The notes under the pieces were generated by a model. It searched no databases, was not told the DNA's origin, and saw only the letters and a list, made by a program, of their open reading frames with translations. A program made the position numbers and the translations under genes. DNA of 64,000 nt from JBGLNJ01 sp041300525 (GTDB lineage: Bacteria; Chloroflexota; Anaerolineae; Fen-1058), in contig JBGLNJ010000001.1 in the NCBI GenBank assembly GCA_041300525.1, positions 5,022,001 to 5,086,000 on the forward strand. The letters are read 5' to 3'. Every line of letters starts with the position of its first letter. Positions within the stretch are counted from its first letter, which is position 1. Shown one piece after another: positions 57,308 through 64,000 of this stretch.

Positions 57308-57937
57308 TCAACAAGCCGGCAAACGCGCCGCGCCACAGAATTTCCCCATAAACTCTCGCGTGATCGCCGCGAGCCTTCCATCCAGAATCTCGTACACCTG
57401 GCTCTCAATCGCTTCGGGCACGCCGCCGTAAAACGCCTGGGCTATTCCGCCCGTGATACAGGCCAACGTATCCGAGTCACCGCCCAGCGATACCGCTGTT
57501 CTGATAGCGTCCTCAAAGTCGGTCGAGTCATAGAAGACGCGAATCGCCTGGGGGACGGTGCCTTGCGAGGATTCATCGAACTTGTAGGACGGGCGAATCT
57601 CGCCCACGCTCCGGGATAGATCGTATCCGAACCGACCCTCGACAAACTCCTTGATCTCATCCTTCGACTTGCCCGTGCGCGCCAGGAAAATCGCGGCGGC
57701 GGTCGCCTGACCACCCTTGATTCCCTCCGGGTGATTATGCGTTACCCCAGTGAACTCGACTGCCTTCTGCAAGACAGTTTCGAGATCGGCGTAGGCATAT
57801 CCGACCGGGCTGATCCGCATGGCCGCGCCATTCCCGAAGCTGTTGTACGGCTTCATGCTCCCGCTTTTGGCCCATCGCGCAAAGCCACCGCCCCAGCCCC
57901 GGTGAGGGAACAGTCGGTAGAACTTTTTGAGATTCTA
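57308..57937 (-). CDS. ADP-ribosylglycohydrolase family protein, C-terminal fragment
   Basis: About 209 codons, although ATG is first seen at 57856. The frame upstream of that still fits the family (KKFYRLFPHRGWGGGFARW), so the fragment extends to the join near 57937. Core motifs: KPYNSFGNGAAMRISPVGYA, THNHPEGIKGGQATAAAIFL and SLGGDSDTLACITGGIAQAF, whose D-S-D binds magnesium. It removes ADP-ribose from proteins or hydrolyses related linkages. The first metal-binding motif at the N-terminus is missing. Confidence 0.85.
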
Positions 57938-59231
57938 TCATCACCAGGTTCGCGGGGGAAAACAGCGGGTGCACCAATGCGCACAACACGGTGCCCACGC
58001 CAACCAGGAGCATGCTCTGCAAATAACGCAGCCAGGGGCGATGCGGCTGCCATGCCTCCGTCTTTATCGGCACGCTTCGCTTCGCGTCCGGCGCTCCACT
58101 GATGATATACACGTCAATCGGCCCGCTCTCGCGGATCATTTGATCCACGACAGAGCCTCGCAGCATCTCATACCAGCGTGGGCGAATCGGTTTGCCGAGG
58201 ATGATCTTGGTGACGTTGTGCTTGCGGGCATACTTGAGCGCCACCTCAGCCATAGAGTGGCCCGGCAGCGTGATGACCTTGCCGCCCAATTCTTCGGCCA
58301 GGTGGAGCGTGCGAGTGATGCGATCCTTTTCGGCCTGTGAGAGCAGGTTGTGTTCGTGGGTCTCTACGTAGACGACGCTCCATTCGGCGTCCAGCTCGTC
58401 GGCCAGGCGGCGCGCAGTGCGCACCAATCGCTCGGACAGCGGGCTGGGGCTGACGCACACGAGCAAGTGATCTTTGGCCGGCCACGGACCGGGGATGGCG
58501 CGAGTCTGCATGTAGGCCCGCATCTGGTCGTCCACTCGCTCGGCCGCGCGGCGCATCGTCAACTCGCGCAGAGCGGTGAGGTTGCCTGCGCGGAAAAATT
58601 TCTGAATCGCGCGCGCCGCCTGCTCGGGCACGTAGACCTTGCCCTCTTTGAGGCGCTGCAGCAGTTCGTCGGGCGGCAGGTCAATCAGCTCTAGCTCGGT
58701 GGCCTCGTCAATCACGCCATCGGGGATCGTCTCGCGGACGGTGACGCTGGTGATTTGCGCCACCACGTCGTTCAGACTTTCGAGGTGCTGGACGTTGAGC
58801 GTCGTGTAGACATCAATTCCGTTGGCGAGGAGTTCTTCAACGTCTTGGTAGCGTTTGGGGTGACGAGAGCCGGGGGCGTTGGCGTGAGCCAGCTCATCCA
58901 CCAACGCGAGTTGCGGACAACGGGCCAGCACAGCGTCCACATCCATCTCGGGCAAGGTGACGCCGCGATACTCCACCTGCTTGCGCGGAATGATGTCCAA
59001 GTCTTGCAGCATCGCCTCGGTCTCGACGCGTCCGTGCGTCTCGACGTAGGCTACCACCAAGTCAACGCCTTCAACTTTGCGCTGGTGGGTGGCTTCGAGC
59101 ATGGCGTACGTCTTGCCCACGCCGGCAGCATAGCCCAAGAAAATCTTGAGGTGGCCGCGGGCACGCTGTTGCTCTTCAGCCTGGATGCGCGCGAGCAATT
59201 CGTCAGGATTGGGTCGCGGGTGTTCTGCCAT
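57938..59231 (-). CDS. kdpD: KdpD-type osmosensor, N-terminal part
   Basis: About 431 residues from ATG at 59231. KIFLGYAAGVGKTYAMLEAT (Walker A of the KdpD domain), VVAYVETHGRVETEAMLQDL, LALVDELAHANAPGSRHPKR and VYTTLNVQHLESLNDVVAQI are the KdpD N-terminal signature; a USP-like domain follows (LLVCVSPSPLSERLVRTARR, KIILGKPIRPRWYEMLRGSV) and the first transmembrane helix. The sensor-kinase part is cut at 57937. It senses low potassium or turgor and controls Kdp uptake. It directly follows kdpC (5 bp). Confidence 0.92.
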
Positions 59232-59236
59232 GCCGC

Positions 59237-59809
59237 CTATTGTACACCATCTAGCGCCAAATTGAGTTTGAGGACATTCACGCGCGGCTCGCCCAAGATG
59301 CCGAACTGCCGGCCCTCGGTAAACTGCGCGACCAGTCCTCGAACCTGTTCCTCGCTCAAGCCGCGCACACGCGCCACGCGCGGAACCTGATAAAGTGCGG
59401 CAGCCACGCTGATGTGCGGGTCAAGCCCACTGGCCGAGGCCGTGACCAAGTCCACCGGGATGGGGGCGGTGTTTTGGGGGTCTGCGGCTTTGAGCGCATC
59501 CATGCGCGACTTGACCGCGTCTGTCAAAGCCGAACTGAGCGGGCCATAGTTCGAGCCGGAAGACGCGGCGGCGTTGTACGGAAACGGCGAGGTCGCCGAG
59601 AGCCGCCCCCAAAAGTATTTCGGCGAGTCAAACGGTTGGCCGATGAGGGCCGAGCCAAGCGGCTGACCGTTCCGATAGATCAGGCTGCCGTTGGCCTGTC
59701 GCGGAAATATCGCCTGGGCCATACCCGTGATGACGAAGGGATAGACCAACCCGGTCAGAATCGTTAGCAGCGCAAACAAGACAATCGCAGGCCTGAGTTG
59801 AGCCAGCAT
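59237..59809 (-). CDS. kdpC: Potassium-transporting ATPase C chain
   Basis: 190 residues from ATG at 59809, with AGAGG 6 nt upstream. One N-terminal transmembrane helix (VLFALLTILTGLVYPFVITG), then DSPKYFWGRLSATSPFPYNA, ASGSNYGPLSSALTDAVKSR, VTASASGLDPHISVAAALYQ and VNVLKLNLALD, all KdpC signatures. It supports assembly and ATP affinity of the KdpFABC pump. The neighbours are the sensor-like gene upstream and kdpD downstream; kdpA and kdpB are not in this segment. Confidence 0.95.
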   Translation of the reverse strand: MLAQLRPAIVLFALLTILTGLVYPFVITGMAQAIFPRQANGSLIYRNGQPLGSALIGQPFDSPKYFWGRLSATSPFPYNAAASSGSNYGPLSSALTDAVKSRMDALKAADPQNTAPIPVDLVTASASGLDPHISVAAALYQVPRVARVRGLSEEQVRGLVAQFTEGRQFGILGEPRVNVLKLNLALDGVQ

Positions 59810-59818
59810 ATCCAACCT

Positions 59819-60545
59819 CTATCTCGTGTTGAGGCGCGCCTCGGTCTCTGCCAACTGCGCGCGCTCAAGCGCCAGGGCCGCTTGCGTGGCCAAGTTGTGG
59901 AGCAGACGACTATCTTCGGGCGGCAGCCAACCATCGCCACGCCACAGATGGATCTCACCCACCAGGCCCGGCGCGGCCAAGATCGGCAGCACTCGCTCGG
60001 GCTTGCCGTTTGCCTTGCCATCCAGCGGCGCACTCGCCATGATCGGCGCAGATTGGTTTCCTGGCTGAATGGATACTTGCACGAGCGCAGCCTGGAGCAT
60101 TTGCTGGAGGTGTCTCGCCAGGGCGTGAACGACGGCATCTTGTGTTCGCAGGCCGGCGAGAGCCGCGCTCAACTCGTACATGAAGATGGCATCGCGCTCA
60201 CTCGCTCGCGCCCTGGACAGGCCGGACTGGATGCGCCCCACGACCACAACGGCCACGGCCAGGAAAATCATCAGCACCAGCCAGCCTTCCAGCCTGCCCA
60301 CCGCGAACGTGTAAAACGGCGGGATGAAAAAGAAATCAAAGGTCAGGGCCGCCGCCAGCGCCGCGCACATGCCCGGCCCCTGTCCCCATCGGGCGGCGCT
60401 CCACCCAACGGGCAGCAGATACAGCAAGGCAATCACCGCTTCGCCGAGCGTATCGCGCCCGATGAGGGCCAAAGGAACCGTTGTGACTGCCACGGCCAAT
60501 ACGGCCAGCAGGCACTTGCCGATCAGATCGGAAGCGGCTTGGGCG
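59819..60545 (-). CDS. DUF4118 membrane plus GAF-like protein (KdpD-like sensor part)
   Basis: About 240 residues. Four hydrophobic segments of the DUF4118 KdpD membrane module (LAVLAVAVTTVPLALIG, AVIALLYLLPVGWSAARW, LTFDFFFIPPFYTFAVG, WLVLMIFLAVAVVVVGRIQS) are followed by a GAF-like domain (FMYELSAALAGLRTQDAVVH to LLHNLATQAALALERAQL), with no kinase domain. It stands directly before kdpC, 9 bp apart, so it is a separate protein, not the missing end of the kdpD gene downstream. The N-terminus is near a join at 60545. Confidence 0.75.
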
Positions 60546-61569
60546 GTTGCGGCCCCGACCACGACCAGCGCATGCCGTGGCCGCGCGCTTCGTGTTTGCG
60601 GGCGGCGCGTTCCGCGCGCGCCTGCGCTCGCTCGGCGGTGCGTTGGGCCTGGCGGCGCGCTCGCTCGGCGGCTTCTTGCGCGCGGCGAGCGACTTTTTCG
60701 CCGTCCACATAGGGAATGCCGGCCAGACGCTCTTCCAGCTTGCGCTGCATGTCGGCCATCTGCGCTTCAAATTGCTGCGACCAGGATCCCATCGCGGCTT
60801 CCCACTCGGCCTCGGGCGCGGCGCCCCACGTCTCGCCGCGCCCCACAACCAACACGTCGCCGCCCGCGAACAAGGTTAACTCGGCGATCCCATCGCCCAG
60901 CGTGCCGACGATGCGGCCCGGCGCGCGTTCGGTGATTTGAAGCGGCAAGCGGCAGTGAACGTCGCCGCCCTTGAGCGTCAAGCGCGCGCCGCTGCCCACT
61001 TCCACCTTGGCGGAAATATCGCCGCCTGCTTCCAAGCGATACGCTGCGCCGCCCAACGCCGTGTTCAGCGATACGTCGCCGCCGACGTGCTTGACCGTCG
61101 CGCCGCCTCCCAACTCGCGGAGGACCAGATCGCCGCCCACCGACTCGATCGTGACGGCCCCGGACACCTGGCGCACTTGCGCGTCGCCACCCACCGACTC
61201 GATGCGCAGTTCGCCTTGCACGCCGCGCGCTTCCATGTCGCCGCCCGCGTGGCGCAGCGTGGCAGGCCCCAGATCGCGCAGCTCCACGTTGCCGCCGACC
61301 GATTCGATCGCCAGCGGCCCGCCCAATCCGAGCGCGCTCAAATCGCCATTGACTTGCTTGATCGTGACGCTCGTCCCCGGCGGGCAATGAATGTCGCAAT
61401 CGCTATTGGCCGTCACCGTAAACGACTCGCCTTGCCGCTCGACTTTAAGTTGATTCTCGTCGCCCAACACCGCCATCCCGCGCGGATCCGTGCCGACGAG
61501 CGAAAGGCTGCCCCCGCAGCGGGCCACAGTGATGTGCGGCGCATCGGATGTGTCAAAATTCTGTGCCAT
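60546..61569 (-). CDS. DUF4097-like beta-helix adhesin-type protein with basic coiled-coil tail
   Basis: About 341 residues from ATG at 61569, with GGGAGG 5 nt upstream. Repeated G-G-D/N-V-x-L/V turns (ESVGGNVELRDLG, ESVGGDAQVRQVS, ESVGGDLVLREL, KHVGGDVSLNTAL) form a right-handed or bactofilin-like beta solenoid. The C-terminal 60 residues are Ala/Arg/Glu-rich (RAQEAAERARRQAQRTAERA). The last residues (PQPPKPLPI, to 60523) probably lie beyond the join. It belongs to the DUF2089-SHOCT-DUF4097 operon, linked in relatives to cell-envelope stress. Confidence 0.78.
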
Positions 61570-61635
61570 TCTGTCCTCCCTTGGATTATAGATTGCTGAT
61601 TGACCGAGGTTCAATCTAGAATCTACCATCCAGAA

Positions 61636-62010
61636 TCATTCCACATAGACCTCGATGCGCTTGCCATCTTCCAAATCCTCGACCTCGACAATTCGTCCAG
61701 TCGTCTCGTCGTTGAGCGCGTTGGCGAGCGTCTGCCAATCCAGGCCGTCAATCTCCGGGCGGCGGCCGAAGCGCGAGCCGATAGACAGTCCCACTTGCAC
61801 CAGGCTCATCGGCAAATTGACAGTGACTTGCGGCTGGCCGGTGTCGAGGTTGGTCACCCGCACGTGAAACCAGCGCATGCGGCCCTCCGGCGCGGTCAAC
61901 TTGAGGGCTGGCTTTTTAGGCGGGGTCAGCTTTGCCATCGCTTCGGCTGCCGAAAGCTGGCCGGACTCGACCATTTTCAAAACCTCTGTGCGATTCACGT
62001 CGCTGTTCAT
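61636..62010 (-). CDS. SHOCT-like domain protein
   Basis: 124 residues from ATG at 62010, with GAGGAGG upstream. The N-terminal helix pair VLKMVESGQLSAAEAMAKL is the SHOCT-like motif of YvlB-type proteins; the rest (RWFHVRVTNLDTGQPQVTVN, LPMSLVQVGLSIGSRFG) is a small beta domain. Such proteins are usually encoded between a DUF2089 regulator and a DUF4097 protein, as here (48 and 66 bp spacers). Confidence 0.82.
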   Translation of the reverse strand: MNSDVNRTEVLKMVESGQLSAAEAMAKLTPPKKPALKLTAPEGRMRWFHVRVTNLDTGQPQVTVNLPMSLVQVGLSIGSRFGRRPEIDGLDWQTLANALNDETTGRIVEVEDLEDGKRIEVYVE

Positions 62011-62058
62011 CGTTCCTCCTCTGGGGGGCGGTATGGAGACACCACCCTGCATCAATCA

Positions 62059-62439
62059 CTATTCACCGCGCAATCGCTTGACTGCGTCTTCCGATGTGAT
62101 TTTGCCTTGCGCCAACTGTTCCAGGATCGCTTTGCGTTCTTCGTCGGAAACTGTGGCCGCAGGTTCCTCTTCACCGACCTCGTAACCCAGCGCGTGGATC
62201 ACGTCCGCCAACCGGCTGCGGACAGTGGGGTAAGAGATGCCGAGCTCTTCGCCCACGCGGTTGATCTTGCCTTCGCAGCGGACGAACGTCTCGATGAAGG
62301 CAAGCTGGTCGGCTGCAAGCTGATACAAGTGACCGAGAGCAAAGTGCCCCTCGATGGTCGTGTCGCAGTTGGGGCAGTACAGCCGCGTCACGTGAAGTGT
62401 ATCTTTGCAGATGGGGCATTGGCCGATAACCTGGTTCAT
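62059..62439 (-). CDS. DUF2089 family zinc-ribbon HTH regulator
   Basis: 126 residues. The zinc ribbon is CPICKDTLHVTRLYCPNCDT; the helix-turn-helix is INRVGEELGISYPTVRSRL; the end, AILEQLAQGKITSEDAVKRL, is another SHOCT-like pair. DUF2089 proteins are taken to be transcription regulators of the operon they open. The upstream region is AT-rich with a 13-bp direct repeat, a plausible binding site. Confidence 0.88.
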   Translation of the reverse strand: MNQVIGQCPICKDTLHVTRLYCPNCDTTIEGHFALGHLYQLAADQLAFIETFVRCEGKINRVGEELGISYPTVRSRLADVIHALGYEVGEEEPAATVSDEERKAILEQLAQGKITSEDAVKRLRGE

Positions 62440-62493
62440 TTGACCACCTCGAGATTATGCCACTGACTTTGTGTAACGGTTAGTATAATATCA

Positions 62494-62538
62494 CGATTAT
62501 TGATATTTGTAAAGAGTTTTGTTTCCGATTATTGATAT
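62494..62538. promoter_or_regulatory. Direct-repeat operator candidate for the DUF2089 operon
   Basis: CGATTATTGATAT occurs at 62494-62506 and 62526-62538, 32 bp apart (three helical turns), in the AT-rich promoter region 55 bp upstream of the DUF2089 start. The spacer 62440-62664 has no gene. Confidence 0.5.
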
Positions 62539-62664
62539 ATACATTGTAAATCTTTATGAATGAATTGATAATGTACTTCTGTTATGGAAAGTTCATGACG
62601 TCGCAGTGGGGTGACTTTTGCGCCGCGTGTGCGGAGGGCAAGTGTCGGCGTCCGAAATCAAGGA

Positions 62665-63125
62665 TCACCGAACGGAGATGGGGCCGAGGATGACACGGTC
62701 GCCGGCCAGGCTGCCCGCGTGGTCAAACAGAGTCGCGCGGCGCTTGGAGAACAGATCGTATAGGCCGATCTCGAGGGCGTATTCGCCGGGCGCGAGGGTG
62801 GAGGGAAGCGTCAACCGATGCGGGTCAGAGACGGCTTGCCCTTCGACCCAAACGGGAATCCAGAGAGCTGTGGGAAACGCGCCGCCGAGCGGGGTATAGT
62901 AGTCGGCTGGCGGCGCAGCGAGTTGATAGTTTTGAATGAGGTGCACGAAAACTTTGTAGCTCGTTTCAGTCTGCTTGAGCGCGCGCCAGTCCAGCCAGAT
63001 TTCGACGTCCTGTCCGGGATGCGCGACCAGCGGCTGCGTCCAAATCGCGCGCGCAGATTGCGAGCCGACGCGGGCCATCCCGCCCATCAACGCGATCTCG
63101 CTGTTGAAATTCGCCAGCGCCGAAT
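62665..63125 (-). CDS. Membrane glycosyltransferase-type protein, extracellular C-terminal fragment
   Basis: About 152 residues: ANFNSEIALMGGMARVGSQS, PGQDVEIWLDWRALKQTETS, YKVFVHLIQNYQLAAPPADY, PTALWIPVWVEGQAVSDPHR and LPSTLAPGEYALEIGLYDLF. The W-R-A then Y-x-V-F-V-H-L and P-G-x-Y-x-L-x-x-G-L-Y pattern is the common C-terminal beta domain of large Chloroflexota membrane proteins (GT39-like). The rest is lost at the join; the in-frame PurF-like N-terminus is unrelated. Confidence 0.6.
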
Positions 63126-63504
63126 CGTTGATCACGCCGCCGCTCATTTCTAAAAAGTGCGTGACGTGCTTGTCGAAAGCCTCGTCAACCAATTGCTGCG
63201 TGTTGTTGATCCGCCCCACGGTGGTCATGGCATAATCGCCCAGATGGGAACGGATGATGAGCGGTTGGGGTTCGGTGTCGCTGATGCACCCAATTCCCAT
63301 GCGGCCAGACATCTCTTGAACGTCGTTCTCAAATTTCGAGCGAAACGGCGTGTTCTCAATATTGTGAATGGCGCGCTCAAAGCCGCCTGCGTTCAGCACC
63401 GTCATGCCGCCGCGGCGGGTGCCCAGGTGCGAGTGATAATCCGTTCCGTAAAACAGGTCTTCGACACAATCTTGTTTTGAAACCACGCCAAAGATTCCGC
63501 CCAT
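63126..63504 (-). CDS. PurF-like class II glutamine amidotransferase lacking the catalytic Cys, N-terminal fragment
   Basis: About 126 residues from ATG at 63504, with GAGGAG 7 nt upstream. GGIFGVVSKQDCVEDLFYGT, DYHSHLGTRRGGMTVLNAGG, MGIGCISDTEPQPLIIRSHL and AMTTVGRINNTQQLVDEAF show the Ntn-type fold. In active enzymes the mature N-terminus is Cys (C-G-I-F-G); here it is Gly-Gly, so it cannot act as a normal glutaminase. It lies directly downstream of a canonical purF and may be a paralogue with another role. Truncated at 63125. Confidence 0.7.
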
Positions 63505-63537
63505 AACAACTCCTCTGAAGCGGGTTACGCCAGCCAG

Positions 63538-63555
63538 AACGCGCTGAAGCGCGTT
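63538..63555. terminator. Hairpin between the two purF-type genes
   Basis: AACGCGCT, loop GA, AGCGCGTT. Short U-run only; a weak terminator or mRNA-processing stem is possible. The 63505-63623 spacer has no other feature. Confidence 0.35.
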
Positions 63556-63623
63556 TCCCATCTCAGCCGCGGCTCGACTGAGCTCGCCGAACGTCGAATT
63601 CATTCGCGGCGGTTGCGGCGACG

Positions 63624-64000
63624 CTAACTCGTCTCGAACATTCCCTTGGTCGTCTCATCTGAAACCGGCACGGGGTACTTGCCGGTGAAACAAGCTCGAC
63701 AATAACCCTCGTCGTCTGTTCCGATCACCTCCGCCAGGCCCTCTGGCGATAGATACCCCAAGCTGTCTACTCCGATATGTTGGGCGATTTCGTCCACGCT
63801 TTTGTGATCGGCGATCAACTCTTCTCGAGTTGCCATGTCCACGCCCATAAAGCACGGATGGCGGAGCGGCGGCGAGGCGATGCGCAGGTGGACCTTGGTC
63901 GCTCCGGCCTGGCGCAGCAGAGACACAATCGGGCCGCTGGTAGTGCCGCGCACAATCGAGTCGTCCACCAGGACGATGCGCTTGCCCTGCAAGTCCGTGA
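63624..64000 (-). CDS. purF: Amidophosphoribosyltransferase, C-terminal part (runs off the window)
   Basis: About 125 residues to the stop at 63624. GKRIVLVDDSIVRGTTSGPI is the PRPP-binding motif, followed by VHLRIASPPLRHPCFMGVDM, RHPCFMGVDMATREELIADH and EGYCRACFTGKYPVP, all typical of the phosphoribosyltransferase half of PurF, with Cys ligands of the Fe-S cluster (C in GYCRAC). It catalyses the first step of purine synthesis. The N-terminal part lies past 64000. Confidence 0.93.
   Translation of the reverse strand, partial: TDLQGKRIVLVDDSIVRGTTSGPIVSLLRQAGATKVHLRIASPPLRHPCFMGVDMATREELIADHKSVDEIAQHIGVDSLGYLSPEGLAEVIGTDDEGYCRACFTGKYPVPVSDETTKGMFETS

Noticed and set aside
62665..63603. PurF-like domain fused to an extracellular beta domain
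   Set aside because: The join at about 63125 fits the regular break pattern and the two parts have incompatible locations.

Overview
The window looks like Chloroflexota (Anaerolineae-like) DNA: secreted proteins carrying a YKvfLPlv-R type motif, an LPxTG-like wall protein, Kdp potassium uptake genes, an archaeal-type S-adenosylmethionine synthetase and fatty/aromatic acyl-CoA genes. It does not read as one continuous chromosome. About every 2.6 kb (roughly 71, 2755, 5535, 8175, 10832, 13475, 16110, 18750, 21380, 24010, 26635, 29275, 31885, 34515, 37098, 39718, 42333, 44937, 47540, 50122, 52737, 55340, 57937, 60545, 63125) a gene stops in mid-domain and an unrelated gene fragment begins, often in frame and often on the other strand. 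This spacing is far too regular for biology. The window is best read as about 26 short contigs of one metagenome bin joined end to end, so neighbourhood can only be trusted between joins. I give fragments as separate features and treat apparent fusions across joins as artefacts.

Layout. 71-2755: anaerobic acyl-CoA genes (molybdopterin oxidoreductase tail, Fe-S subunit, hydroxyacyl-CoA dehydrogenase/enoyl-CoA hydratase, dehydratase-type subunit). 2755-5535 and 34515-37098: phage-like small genes. 5535-8175: DeoR remnant, a PBECR-like pair, a secreted metallopeptidase. 8175-10832: RHS/DUF6531 protein. 10832-13475: polysaccharide cluster. 13475-16110: type IIG restriction-modification enzyme and tag. 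16110-18750: double substrate-binding protein. 18750-24010: two insertion sequences and palindromic repeats. 24010-26635: two toxin-antitoxin operons alternating with three copies of a multi-hairpin repeat, then an RHS remnant. 26635-29275: wall-anchored and Ig/CARDB proteins. 29275-31885: rplU-rpmA-rpmE-tdk-hpt. 31885-34515: butyryl-CoA type dehydrogenases. 37098-39718: SAM-I riboswitch with archaeal-type MAT, a small promoter-ORF-terminator unit, and a MazG-like gene. 39718-47540: subtilase, GH1, sialidase, sugar permease, DegT, Gfo/Idh, HAD. 47540-50122: a probable selenoprotein and a CrtI-like oxidoreductase. 50122-55340: ABC permease and two peptidases. 55340-57937: a retron (ncRNA plus reverse transcriptase) between 98-bp direct repeats of the neighbouring gene's 3' end. 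57937-63125: kdpC/kdpD-type genes and a DUF2089-SHOCT-DUF4097 operon. 63125-64000: purF genes.

The most interesting units lie inside single segments, so the joins do not affect them: the retron cassette with its direct repeats and an in-frame palindrome inside the reverse transcriptase; the TA/repeat array; the UxxC peroxiredoxin-like selenoprotein with a stem-loop behind its UGA; and the S-box/MAT unit.
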